Positions 21,394 to 32,395 of a DNA stretch of 64,000 nt are shown one piece after another. The translations under genes were made by a program, and so were the position numbers. The stretch lies in contig CM076847.1 in NCBI GenBank assembly GCA_039519185.1, positions 68,523,521 through 68,587,520 of the forward strand. The letters run 5' to 3'. Numbering within the stretch: position 1 is the first letter of the stretch; the number at the start of each line of letters is the position of its first letter. This DNA comes from Astragalus membranaceus. Its lineage: Eukaryota; Streptophyta; Magnoliopsida; Fabales; Fabaceae. Under the pieces are notes generated by a model. It ran no database searches. It worked only from the letters and a program-made list of their open reading frames with translations, and was not told where the DNA came from.

Positions 21394-22835
21394 ATTTATA
21401 TTTTGCTAGGAAATCGGAGGGATTCCGAATTTCTCGAGGAAAATAGAAATGAAGATAGAAAAGACGCTAATTTTGCCCAGACTGAGGTACTTTGGTTTTT
21501 TTTTGTTTTGAAAAATTTATGAAAACTGGGCTAATTTAGGCTGAAAGTAAATAGGGAGCACCGGGGCTCTGGGGGATCGCTGGGGATCTGGAGGAGCACT
21601 GGGGCTCTGAAGGAGCACTGGGGCTCTGAAGGCCTAGCTCAAAATCAATGCTTGGCGCATCGTCCTGAGTTCGACTGAGGGACCGTCGGGGTCTGAAGGG
21701 CATGCCTAAGCCTGAGGGACCGATGGGTCTGAAGGAGCGCAACTAGCTTATGGTACTAGTAATACGGTCTGGGGGTGGCCTTTTTCGAGCGGCCATTAGG
21801 GTTAATCAGGTCCGGAGCTGATATAACCACGAAGGACGTGCACTGTGTTTTTTAGGCGGACACAGCTAGTCTGAAGGGCCTGGGGCCGGATGATCCGTCG
21901 GTTGCTCGATTAACGCGACGTGCGATCTGGATTGAAGGACCATTGTTGGTCTGAAGGAGCGCCTGGGCTCTGAAGGACCGCTGGGGGTCTGAAGAATTGG
22001 TGCTAACGACACAAAATAAAATTATCTTAACAGACACTTGCAATGAATGATGCATGCGTGCATGTAATTAAGTAACTGATGACATGATGGATGAAATGTG
22101 GAATGATTTTGTTTTTGGCTTTTGCTCTTGGCTTTTTTTCTTTTTTTTCATTTTTCTTTTCTTGCTCTTTTGCTCTTTTTGCTCTTTTAGCTCTTTATTG
22201 ACTTTGCTGGCATCATCAAACTCGCATGACTCTTGACGTGGGATGCGAGGGTTGCCTCAAGCAGTGGTGCCAAAGTACGGGTTATTAAGTTTTGCTGAAG
22301 TGATTATGCATTTGTCCTTTTATGGGAGATCATCTCTTTTTGTGATTTTTAGAAATTTCGCAATGATTATAATGCTTTCGATTATGCACATGTTTCGCAA
22401 ACCAATATCATCCACCATAAAATATCTTTCCAAAGTAAATAGGGAGGTGAGAGAATGAAGAGAGAGTTTAATATTCAAGTGGAAACCGAGTGTGCCGAAG
22501 GTCACACTGGCTGAAAATTACATGGAGAGTTTAAACTGAAAAGAAAGAAGAAAAAGAAAAAGCACATCATTTGATTGTTTGTATCCTGGAGGTAACAATG
22601 CCAATCACCCATACACATGACCTTGAGCATCCATCACCCAACTTTCGGAGGATTGCCTTTGCATTTGTTCCAAGTCCAACTCATTGACCCTAATTTTTGC
22701 CTGGACTGCTCTTTAGAGTTTTCAATCCACCAGGTCGCTCTAATTTTTGCCTAGGCCGCCCTTTCGGGTTTTCAACCTAGCGAGCTCATTTTCGCTTGGC
22801 TCATCTTTCTTTTTTTCATATATTTTTTTTTTTTT
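21394..22835 (-). other. Ogre 3' untranslated region
   Basis: It lies between the integrase stop and the polypurine tract. Bases about 21545-21995 carry irregular GC-rich repeats (GGGGCTCTGAAGGAGCACTG and variants such as CGCTGGGGGTCTGAAG). Bases 22130-22200 are pyrimidine-rich with repeated TTTTGCTC. Bases 22690-22790 contain two similar units with TTTTTGCCT(G/A)G and TTCAA(T/C)C. No ORF is supported. Ogre 3' regions are known to seed satellites in legumes. Confidence 0.6.
21545..21995. repeat. GC-rich irregular tandem repeats in the Ogre 3' region
   Basis: Short units of about 20 bp on the theme GGGGCTCTGAAGGAGCACTG occur in two clusters (21555-21640 and 21700-22000), separated by unique sequence. 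Base composition contrasts strongly with the AT-rich LTR next to it. Confidence 0.7.
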
Positions 22836-25800
22836 TTAGGCATAGTACTTCTTAACTGCATCTGAGTTCACTGGGAGTGAGAGATCTTCACCATCCATTT
22901 TTGTGAGAATTAAGGCTCCTCCAGAGAATGCTTTCTTTACCACATAAGGCCCTTCGTAATTTGGGGTCCATTTTCCACGGGAATCCTTTTGGATAGGCAA
23001 AATTTTCTTGAGCACTAGATCTCCCTCCTGAAACTGCCGGGGTCGAACTTTCTTGTCATAAGCTTTCTTCATTCTTTGCTGATATAACTGCCCGTGACAC
23101 AAAGCTACTACCCTCTTTTCTTCTATGAGGTTCAACTGATCCAGACGAGCTTGAACCCATTCTGCTTCCTCCAATTTTGTTTCCATTAGCACTCGCAGGG
23201 AGGGTATTTCCACCTCGATGGGAAGAACTGCTTCCATCCCATATACTAGTGAGAATAGTGTTGCCCCTGTTGACGTGCGGATAGAGGTCCGATATCCATG
23301 CAGAGCGAAAGGTAACATTTCATGCCAGTCCTTGAAGGTTACTACCATCTTTTGCACGATCTTCTTTATGTTCTTATTTGCAGCTTCGACTGCCCCATTC
23401 ATCTTTGGACGGTACGGGGAGGAATTATGATGTTGGATTTTGAAGTCGTCGCACAACTCTTTCATCATCTTGTTGTTCAGATTGGTCCCATTGTCTGTGA
23501 TGATTTTATTTGGCAGACCGTATCGGCAGATCAAATCTCTTTTTATGAACTTGACAACTACCGATTTGGTTACACTGGCATAAGAAGCGGCCTCGACCCA
23601 TTTGGTGAAATAATCGATAGCGACAAGAATGAAGCGATGCCCGTTTGATGCCTTAGGTTCGATGGGACCAATGACGTCCATTCCCCACATTGAGAATGGC
23701 CATGGTGCTGTCAGGACGTTCAAAGAAGCAGGCGGCACATGGATATTATCAGCGTAGATTTGACACTTGTGGCATTTTCTCACGTAGTTAAAGCAGTCGG
23801 TCTCCATTGACAACCAGTAGTAGCCGGCCCTTAGGATTTTTCTTGCCATGGTGTGCCCGCTAGAATGGGTTCCGAACGAGCCTTCATGGACGTCTTTCAT
23901 AATTCTTTCTGCTTCTTCTTTTGCAACACATCTGAGGAGGATCATGTCGTGATTCCTTTTGTAAAGCACCTCCCCGTTTAGGAAGAAACCCATTGATAAC
24001 CTCCTAAGTGTTCTCTTATCATTCTCAGTGGCACCGGGAGGGTATTCTCTATTTGTGATATAGTGTTTGATATCGTAATACCAAGGCTTACTATCAGGCT
24101 CTTCCTCGATTGCCACACAATGATGCGCCGGTAGGTCTCGATGCTGGATTCGGATGAATGTCAGACTTTTGTTGTTATTGATATTGAACATTGATGACAA
24201 AGTTGCCAAAGCGTCGGCCAACTGGTTTTCTTCGCGAGGGAGATGGTGGAAAGTGATCTCCTCGAACCGTTCAATCATCTTTTGGATGTGATCATGATAA
24301 GGAATCAATTTGGGATCCCTGGTTTCCCAGTCACCTTTTATCTGATGGATGACCAGCGCTGAGTCCCCATATACATCGAGTCTTTTGACTTTCCATTCAA
24401 GGGCTGCTTTGATGCCTAGGACACACGCTTCATATTCTGCAATGTTATTGGTGCAATAGAAGCTCAGTCTAGCAGTAAATGGTATGAAGCGGTTATCGGG
24501 AGAAATCAACACAGCTCCAATCCCGTGCCCATACAAATTAGAGGCGCCATCGAATGACATCCTCCACCTTTCATCGTCCGGAGATTTTCCTTCTCCGAAC
24601 AAAGCCATTATATCCTCGTCCGGAAAATCATACTGCATTGATTGGTAATCCTCAATGGGCTGATGCGCCAAGTATTCTGCTAAGGCACTACCTTTGATTG
24701 CTTTCTGAGTGACGTACAAAAGGTCGTATTCGGATAGTAGCATTTGCCAGCGGGCGATTCTTCCTGTGAGTGCAGGTTTTTCAAAAATGTACTTGATGGG
24801 ATCCATTTTCGATACCAACCAAGTCGTGTGGCTCAACATATACTGCCTCAGGCGACGTGCAGCCCAGGCCAAAGCGCAACATGTTTTTTCCAACAATGAA
24901 TATCTTATCTCGCACTCGGTGAACTTCTTACTGAGGTAATAGATGGCATGTTCTCTCCTTCCAGACTCATCATGTTGCCCCAGTACGCAACCCATTGAGT
25001 TGTCTAGCACTGTTAAGTATAGAATGAGGGGTCTGCCCTGCACCGGTGGCATCAGAATCGGTGGATTTTGGAGGTACCTCTTGATCTTTTCAAAGGCCTC
25101 CTGGCACTTATCGTTCCACTTCGTTTCTTGGTTTTTGCACAGCAATTTGAAGATTGGCTCGCAGGTCGATGTCAATTGGGATATGAATCTGGAGATGTAG
25201 TTCAACCTTCCTAGGAACCCACGAACTTCCCTTTCGGTTTTAGGCGCTGGCATTTCAAGAATTGCTCGTACCTTGTCTGGATCTACCTCTATACCCTTCT
25301 GACTGACTATGAACCCCAACAACTTTCCTGATCTTACACCGAAAGTGCATTTGGCGGGGTTTAATCTGAGTTTGAACTTCCTTAGGCGTTCAAATAGCTT
25401 TCGCAGATTGACGATATGTTCCTCTTCAGTCTTGGATTTTGCGATCATGTCATCCACATAGACCTCTATTTCTTTATGCATCATGTCGTGGAACAACGCT
25501 ACCATCGCCCTCTGGTACGTTGCCCCAGCATTCTTCAAACCGAATGGCATTACTTTGTAACAGAAGGTTCCCCAGAGAGTGATGAAGGTGGTTTTTTCCA
25601 TGTCTTCTGGGGCCATCTTGATTTGATTATATCCGGAGTATCCATCCATGAAGGAGAAAAGGGAATGCTGAGCTGTGCTATCCACCAGGACATCAATGTG
25701 AGGCAAAGGGAAGTCATCTTTTGGGCTGGCTCTGTTCAAATCTCGATAGTCGACGCACATCCGAACCTTCCCATCTTTCTTTGGGACCGGTACAATATTG

Positions 25801-26286
25801 GCTACCCATTGAGGGTACTTTGCTACCGCCAAAAATCCTGCATCGAACTGTTTCTTGACCTCATCTCGGATCTTTAGTGACATTTCTGGCTTCATTCTTC
25901 TTAACTTCTGCTTTATCGGCGAGCATTCAGGTTTTACTGGTAACTTATGCTCGACTATGTTGGGGTCCAGTCCCGGCATGTCTTGGTATGTCCATGCAAA
26001 GATGTCAACATAGTCGATCAAAAGTCTAATCAATTTCTCTCGCTCACTGTCTTTTAAGGTGGTGCCAATCTTGACTTCCTTTTCATCCTCTTCCGTGCCC
26101 AAGTTGATTGTTTCGGTTGATTCCTCGTGGGGTTCGATTATTTTTTCTTCCTGTTCCATCATTCTCATTAATTCTGGAGGAGTTTCCCAGTTATCTTCAA
26201 TATCTTCCTCAGTTTGATTAATGGGGTGCTCAAAGTCACAGTATGAATTATTGGCGTTGTTATTTTCAACAGTGTTTTTTTCAAAT
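22836..26286 (-). CDS. Ogre pol exon 2: RT, RNase H, archaeal-type RNase H, integrase
   Basis: After splicing, the frame enters at 26286 and stays open to a stop at 22836; the Met at 26168 alone gives 1110 residues. From that Met: RT about 75-300 with VDYRDLNRASPKDDFPLPHI, MPFGLKNAGATYQRA and catalytic YVDD at 237-240. RNase H follows about 395-510 with the usual final Asp replaced by Glu (ALAEYLA). A second, archaeal-type RNase H lies about 545-680 (SFDGASN, EYEACVLG, GDSALVIHQI, NQLADALATL). Integrase has HKCQ zinc-binding residues and the DDE triad Asp831, Asp892, Glu928 (35 residues between the last two). The C-terminus carries a GPY-type module (YEGPYVV). No stop or frameshift is seen, so this part could be functional. 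The dual RNase H is a Tat-lineage hallmark. Confidence 0.93.
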
Positions 26287-26481
26287 CTGCATTAGTATAA
26301 ATTGATGGAATGAAAACGAGCCAAAAGAAAATAAAACGCAAGTGCAAAAGAGAACTGAAATTTATTGGAGAATCTGAAATAACATTTTATTGATATTGAT
26401 ATTGAAAGGAAACATGTGTGCCCGAATGAAATGTCCTAAGGCCTTGGGCAGAGCCATAGGATTGCATTACAGAAACATTAC
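26287..26481 (-). other. Ogre intron between gag-pro and pol
   Basis: On the minus strand the donor is TCAAA|GTAATG (GT at 26481-26480) and the acceptor is TACTAATGCAG|ATTTG (AG at 26288-26287). A TACTAAT branch-point-like sequence sits a few bases before the acceptor. Removing the 195 bp joins the G-patch frame to the RT frame in phase (codon AA|A). A spliced intron at exactly this place is established for Ogre elements. The unspliced form ends in a stop at 26478. Confidence 0.8.
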
Positions 26482-26951
26482 TTTGAACTAAAAACTACAG
26501 GAAAATCGACGATCTCCCAATTCTTGAGCTCTTTGCTTGCTGGACAACGGCGCACAAGACTGACACCGCCATTTTCAGCGCTTGACTCATCTTCAATAGC
26601 TGCCACCTGGTTAGGATCTAGCATTCCTGCGCTCTGAAAGCTTTGCTTTATGTCACAGATGACAATCTTCTTCATATTTGGCTCCCGACCCTCAAGTTTG
26701 GCCAACCTCCGCTCCTTCTTTTCTGCGGCGATCCTTCCTTTGTCAGTATGACTAGGCCGGTACCCTATCCCACATCTGTCCTTGTTTTCACGCGGCTGTA
26801 TGGGTGTTAGGATCCCTTGTTCAGTCTTCCCTAAACCACTTCCAGCTTGATAACCCTTGTTTGTCATGACTTTAGCAATCATCAATGCAGCTTTGGACAG
26901 CTTTGGTTTTAATGATGGGGCCTCCTTCCCCCACATAGGTAGCATTTGCAA
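26482..26951 (-). pseudogene. Ogre gag-pro C-terminal part with G-patch domain
   Basis: An ATG-opened frame at 26951 reads through the G-patch signature MTNKGYQAGSGLGKTEQGI and the basic stretch RPSHTDKGRIAAEKKERR, then runs to the intron donor at 26482. G-patch domains bind RNA or activate helicases; their presence after the Ogre protease is known. Continuity with the protease frame is lost by a one-base shift at about 26935 in a G-rich run, so as written the product would not be fused. Confidence 0.8.
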
Positions 26952-27597
26952 TTTCTAGTGCTTGGAAGGCGGTCTCGAAAGATTCTTCTGCAGCCTCAAC
27001 ATAACGTATAGGGAACGGCTTATTGACTAGCAATTCTTCTTCTCCTGAAACGACCACCAATTTGTTGTTGACTATGAACTTGAGCTTTTGGTGTAGAGAA
27101 GAGGGCACAGCCCCTGCCGTATGGATCCATGGTCTTCCCAGAAGACAACTGTAAGATGGATTGATGTCCATTACCTGGAAACTTACTATGAAGACTTCTG
27201 GACCTACCTGTACAGGTAACTCCATCTCTCCGATAACCTCTCTTTTAGACCCATCGAATGCCCTGACCAGTGTAGAACTGGGTTTCATGTATGAACAGTC
27301 TACGTCTAGCTTGTTCATGGTTGATTTGGGTAGTACATTCAGGGACGATCCGTTATCGATGAGTACTCGAGCTAGAGAGTATTCTCCACATTTCACGGAG
27401 ATATGCAAAGCCTTGTTGTGCCCTCTTCCCTCGACGGGGATCTCATCATCTGTGAAGGTGAGGTAATTGTTTGCAACGATATTTCCGACGATCCCGTCAA
27501 ACTGACCTACTGTGATATCGGGAGTGACGTGGGCTTCATTCAGTACCTTCATCAGTGTTGCTCGGTGGGTTTCCGAATTGAGTAATAGTGATAGCAA
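26872..27597 (-). pseudogene. Ogre aspartic protease segment
   Basis: An open frame of 241 residues. Protease motifs: ARVLIDNGSSLNVLP (catalytic Asp in DNGS, a Tat-lineage form rather than DTG/DSG) and SYSCLLGRPWIHTAGA. Upstream residues EAHVTPDITVGQFDGIVGNI are typical of the region preceding Tat proteases. The frame is separated from the gag frame by a one-base shift near 27600 and from the G-patch frame by another near 26935. Confidence 0.88.
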
Positions 27598-28816
27598 GGG
27601 ATATCTTAGCGGGAGTCTGATTCAGCTGATCCACTACCTTGTATTCGCTTTGCCTCATAATCTTTAGAAACTCACTGGCTTCTTGCTCAGATAGTGCCTT
27701 CTTGCCCGTATTTTTGTCAGATGGCTCTACTTCTTTGTCTTTGCCTTTATCGATCTTTCCTCTTTCATTTGATTCTCCTCCTCTGGGTCTTTCAGGGGCA
27801 TAGATGCGCCCGCTCCGAGTTATTCCGCTGCTTCCCGAGACATTTGTGATATCAGGATTGCTCTGAGGACCTTCCACTTGGACTTTCGCATTGTAGTTCC
27901 AGGGGACTGCTTTGGTGTCGTTGTAGGGGAAGGGAGCTGGCACTTGGATAGTGATTGGTTTAGGCATACCCAGGGACGACTTGGAGTCCTTAGTATAGTG
28001 GATCTCTAGCGGCTTTCGAGTATCCTTGTTCTGGCCATTGCTCGATAGGATAGTTGACACCTGGTCCTCCCTCTTTTGAAAGCCTACTTGTATTACATGT
28101 CGGTCCAACAGGTCCTGAAGCACTTGTTTAAACGCCTCACAATTTCCAATGCAGTGATGGTCATTGCATGGATTCTTTCCAGTGCATTCTCTCTCAATAA
28201 TCCCAAAGGAACACAGATTAGCATGAATCACTTCCAGGGGTGTCTGGATGCATTCTACCCTCCTGATTAGGGACGGTTCTGTAGAATCTTCAATTGCATT
28301 AGTTGAGGGCATCCCATGTCCTGGTAATGGGTTGGTAGCCACATTAGGACCATTTTCCTTGAAGTTCAACCAGCCCGAGGCGATTAGATCTTGGACGACA
28401 TACTTCAATGCTTTGCAATTTTCTATGGAATGGCCGACCGTTCCTGAATGAAATTCGCATGTGGTGTTTGGGTCGAAGCCTCTAGGAAAAGGGGGTTGGA
28501 TCTGTCTCATTGGGCGGGTGGTGATTAAATTATGGCTGAGCAGGTGGCGGAATAGGTCGGAGTATGACATTGGGATAGGATCAAAGTGGACGAACTTTCC
28601 GACTGAGTAGTTTTGTGTTTTATGGCCTTGGTTATTTTGGGTAGGTGGGGTAGGTAGTGTTTGTGCTGAGAACGGATTGGTGTGAGAGGGATTGGAGTAG
28701 GAAGTTTTTCCGGCTCCTGTGATGGCATTGGCTTCTCCTTCTTTCTTTTTAGGAAATCCGGAGAAGGGCTTTCTCTGGTTAGTGTTTCCGGGGGGGGGTA
28801 TAAGCGATTTTTCCAT
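27536..28816 (-). pseudogene. Ogre gag C-terminal segment
   Basis: A 426-residue frame continuing gag after a G9 homopolymer (28790-28798) that shifts the frame. It contains Cys/His groups such as CEFHSGTVGHSIENC and CNDHHCIGNCEAF, which resemble zinc-knuckle-like repeats of Tat gag, and a Pro/Ser-rich linker. It ends at a stop at 27536 after the shift near 27600. Confidence 0.8.
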
Positions 28817-30092
28817 TCCTCATTCCGTTCTCTAGTCTTTCTCCAATAACGACCATGTCCGAGAAACTTGACGATACACTCCCGATCAGTTTTTCATAGA
28901 AGGGTGAAGGAAGAGTTTCCATGAACATAGATACCATTTCCCTTTCAAAAAGAGGCGGTGCTACCTGTGCTGCTAGTCCTCTCCAACGCTGAGCATATTC
29001 CTTGATGGACTCATTATCCCTTTTAGTCATGTTTTGTAGCTGAGTCCTATCAGGAGCCATATCAGTGTTGTACTTATACTGCTTAAGGAAAGCATCAGCG
29101 AGATCCTTCCAACACCGAATATGAGTGGGTGTCAACTGCATATACCAATTTGAAGCTGCCCCAGCTAAGCTGTCTTGGAAGTAGTGGATAAGCAGCTTAT
29201 CGTCATTTGCGAATGCAGCCATCTTCCTGCAATACATAGTTAGGTGGCTTGCCGGACATGTTGCTCCTCTGTATTTATCAAAATCTGGGACTTTAAACTT
29301 AGGGGGAATGACCACGTTTGGGACGAGACATAAATCTTGTGCATTTCTTGCACCAACACTGAATCCTTCAACCGCTCTCAACCTTTCTTCCAGCATTTGC
29401 AGCTTTCCTTGGGCTTGAGGGTTCTCCATAGAGTAGTCGTGAGGAAGCCCACTCATACCATAGTAAGGATGCATCATCGGAACTATGGCTGGGTTCACAT
29501 TTGGGGTATGTGAATGAGTGGGATTCCTGAGGTTGGAACCCTGAGCGTTAACTATCGGCGGTGGAGGGCAGCCAAGTGGGAGTCCTTGTGGTATGACGAC
29601 GGGGGTCGGGTTTTGAACTTGTGGTGCCCCCGGATTACCGTCGTGACCCGTTGATGTAAGCTGTTGTTGGCCCGCGACTCCTGAGGGACTAGCATCGACT
29701 GTCGGAGGTGTGTAACCTTGTGGGAGTCCGTAAGGAGGCCATATGTAACCTTGGCCATTAGGCCCAGTATGGTGCATTGTATGCGGGATCCCGAGTCCAT
29801 TGGGAGGAGGAGGGTTGGTAACTTGGTTTTCTGTGTTCCCAGCGGAGGCATCTTCACTTGTGTCTTGGCCCTTCAAAGTTTGTAGAACCTTCAAGATTTC
29901 AGCCATCTGTTCTTTCATCCCATCTATTTCTGCCCTAAGCTCTTGATTGCCTGGGTTCTGAGGTGGATTGCCTTGATCCGGGATATCTTGAGGCGGATTG
30001 ACCTGATTTTCTTCCATGTTTCTGGCCTGAGAACGAGTCCAATAGCGATGTTGACGCACCAGCTTGTCTTTTACTCTGTTGGTGGGACACAT
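28779..30092 (-). pseudogene. Ogre gag N-terminal segment
   Basis: The most plausible start is Met at 30092 (MCPTNRVKDKLVRQHRYW); the frame opens further upstream to 30236 without motif support. A short coiled-coil-like stretch (ELRAEIDGMKEQMAEILKVL) and a Pro/Gly/Gln-rich linker precede the retrotransposon gag domain: CPASHLTMYCRKMAAFANDD, IHYFQDSLAGAASNWYMQL, WKDLADAFLKQYKYNTDMAP, SIKEYAQRWRGLAAQV. The frame ends shortly after at 28779, because of one extra base in the G9 run at 28790-28798. All other features look intact, so a homopolymer sequencing error is possible. Confidence 0.85.
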
Positions 30093-30343
30093 GTTATGAG
30101 TATATGTATGAGCATATGAATGGATGAAAATGCGAATGATGCATGTGTGCATGAGTCTTATTGTTTTAGGTCGGGAATTGCAAGCGCATCCTGATTTGTC
30201 ATAAGTACACAGATTAAAGTTCCACAATTTTTTCAAGATAAAGGATCAGCATGTGAGACAAACAAACTTCATTGATGGAGGAAAGTACAATATTTTGGAA
30301 ATAAAACTTAGAAAAGAAAAGTACAATGTTCTTTAAATTTCAC

Positions 30344-32395
30344 TCAAATACATATGGCTTTCATTTTTCCACTCCTCTCTCTTTTTCTACTAGTAGTGCT
30401 GCCAGCCTTCTCCCGGAGTTCGGCAATCAGAATCTCGCAAAACTCCATGAATTCGGAAACTTGGACCGGGGTGTTAAACGGGTGCATTGCCGCGTTAGCC
30501 TCCTTCAGACGTCTGGGGATTCCTATGATAGCTTGATCGGCCAGCCATGCCAGCTTTGAGAATCTGTCTTTCCAGTATAAGCTTTCGTTCTTCAACTCTA
30601 TGAAGACTTCATGGTTTTCTATCTTGCTGACCAACTCCGCAAAGCGGTTCTCCCAATAGATGCTTTCTGTCTTCAACTGGTGGTAGACCTCCTCTTGATA
30701 TCTGATATGGTCGTTCAGCTCATCAGATTTTTCATGCTCTCTTCTTAAGGCTTGCTGGTATTCTCGGAGTATCTCTTCAATGGTATCTTTATCCCGCTTG
30801 ATACTTTTCACTTGCTCTTCAAACTCGGCTGCCATCATCCGGGACTCTCTCTTTGATACCATTAGCAGGCTCTGTGCGGTCTTTTCAGCCATCATTGATT
30901 CTTCCCATAACTTTTTCCACTTGTATGTATCATCGATGGCTTGGTCCATTTTCAGGTTGCAACGTTTTATTTCCTCTTTCGCCCCTCTTAGGTACCTTTG
31001 AACCTCTAGTTTGTTCTTTTGTTCGATCTTGAGCTGCTTGCGGCTGTCTTCAATGGCTACTGACTTACTTGCATTCTCTTCTTCCAACTTCTGGTTCTTT
31101 AGGAGCACTTGTTCTAACTCTGCCTGTAAGCCCTTCTTTTCTTCCTCGGCTTTTGACAATGCCATTTTAAGCTTATCTAAATCTTCGACAGTGGGAAGGG
31201 TAGGTTCTGGTATTTCTTCCTCAACCCGTAGTGCACTTTGGTAAGGCAATCGGGTGTCTTGGATCCTCTTTTGGAGCCATTGACGAAAGGTGGTTTCCTT
31301 ATCGCCGCTCTTCTTAGTAAGCTCTTGTCCCTTGCGGACGACCATATTCCATGCTTGTGAAATCTTCCGGAGCATGTCAACCTCTTTTGGGCTTCCTTCA
31401 TGGAGGTAAAAAGGGATTAACATGTCTTCGGTGGGCGGATTTCGCATGGGGTACCCCAGCTGTCTTAGAGTTAGAGAGGGGTTGTAATTTATGCATCCTC
31501 TTGTTCCCATGAGTGGGACATTTCGGAAGCTTCCACATTGAAAAACCACTTCAGGCCTATCTTTCCACCATGATGGGTGCCAACGAACCTTATATTCATG
31601 AAGGCCCCCCAGCACTTGCAACCATTCACCCGTGTTCATTGTCTTCACATCACACCCTCTGGCGTCTTCAATTGGGCCTTCTACTCTGACTTTGTTAACG
31701 AAAGCATGGGTGAGAAGCCAAACATACAAGGCGTGTAGGCAGCAAGATATCCTCTTTCCCCTTAGCTCACTATAATGAGTGAAAGTACAGTAAGTGTCTG
31801 CAAGCATGGCTGGAATCGGATCCTTGAAGGATAAGAAGACGCCAATAGCTGTTGTGTCTACATATCTTTCAAGGCGTGGAAATAAGACAATGCCAAAGAT
31901 AGTCAAAGCTAACACCTGCTTAAAAGGACCCCAATTTCTAGCGTCGGCGAAGAATTTCATTTGGCCTTCCAGATACTCTTGTGGGAATCCTGCAATGCCA
32001 TTTCGATTTTTCTTCCGGAGCTTCAAGTTCTCTTTGCTGGTTTGTAACATTGAGGCGAGCTTCTCATCTGTGTAGTATTGTCCCTGATACTGGTAGGGTC
32101 CCTTGTCTTGTTGAGGAAAGCCGAAGATCTGTGTATATTCTTCCAGGGTAGGTGCCATCTGGAAATTTTTGAAGGTGAAGCATCTTAATGAAGAGTCGTA
32201 GAACTGGCTCAAAGCGGCAATGGCCTCTGTTTGCACGTCCAAATGTAGTAACATAATAATCTTCCCATACACTCTATCAAAAGACCTGCGCTCGATGGGC
32301 GGCAACCGACCAGCACATTCCCTTAGACTTGTCAGATTAGGCTGCTTCACTATAGGGTAGTTCAGAGTTTGGATTGCTTCACAGTTTGATCCCAT
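30344..32395 (-). CDS. Ogre ORF1 protein (DUF7745-like domain plus coiled coil)
   Basis: An uninterrupted 683-residue frame upstream of gag, the position of ORF1 in Ogre elements. Residues about 25-330 match the plant mobile-element DUF7745 pattern: FDRVYGKIIMLLHLDV, ALSQFYDSSLRCFTFKNFQM, PTLEEYTQIFGFP, WKDRPEVVFQCGSFRNVPL, QLGYPMRNPP. Residues about 420-640 are strongly charged with heptad-like spacing, predicted coiled coil. The C-terminus is basic (SRKRERSGK). ORF1 function is unknown; a role in capsid or nucleic-acid handling is only a guess. The Met at 32395 is the first in frame. It is separated from the gag start by roughly 250 bp and is read in a different frame, so expression would need re-initiation or a separate transcript. 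Confidence 0.88.
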   Translation of the reverse strand: MGSNCEAIQTLNYPIVKQPNLTSLRECAGRLPPIERRSFDRVYGKIIMLLHLDVQTEAIAALSQFYDSSLRCFTFKNFQMAPTLEEYTQIFGFPQQDKGPYQYQGQYYTDEKLASMLQTSKENLKLRKKNRNGIAGFPQEYLEGQMKFFADARNWGPFKQVLALTIFGIVLFPRLERYVDTTAIGVFLSFKDPIPAMLADTYCTFTHYSELRGKRISCCLHALYVWLLTHAFVNKVRVEGPIEDARGCDVKTMNTGEWLQVLGGLHEYKVRWHPSWWKDRPEVVFQCGSFRNVPLMGTRGCINYNPSLTLRQLGYPMRNPPTEDMLIPFYLHEGSPKEVDMLRKISQAWNMVVRKGQELTKKSGDKETTFRQWLQKRIQDTRLPYQSALRVEEEIPEPTLPTVEDLDKLKMALSKAEEEKKGLQAELEQVLLKNQKLEEENASKSVAIEDSRKQLKIEQKNKLEVQRYLRGAKEEIKRCNLKMDQAIDDTYKWKKLWEESMMAEKTAQSLLMVSKRESRMMAAEFEEQVKSIKRDKDTIEEILREYQQALRREHEKSDELNDHIRYQEEVYHQLKTESIYWENRFAELVSKIENHEVFIELKNESLYWKDRFSKLAWLADQAIIGIPRRLKEANAAMHPFNTPVQVSEFMEFCEILIAELREKAGSTTSRKRERSGKMKAICI

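Noticed and set aside
25416..25877. 153-aa plus ORF opposite Ogre RT
   Set aside because: Antisense shadow of the conserved RT frame.
26482..26951. Host G-patch gene captured by a retrotransposon
   Set aside because: The G-patch domain at this place is a known component of Ogre gag-pro, so no capture needs to be invoked.
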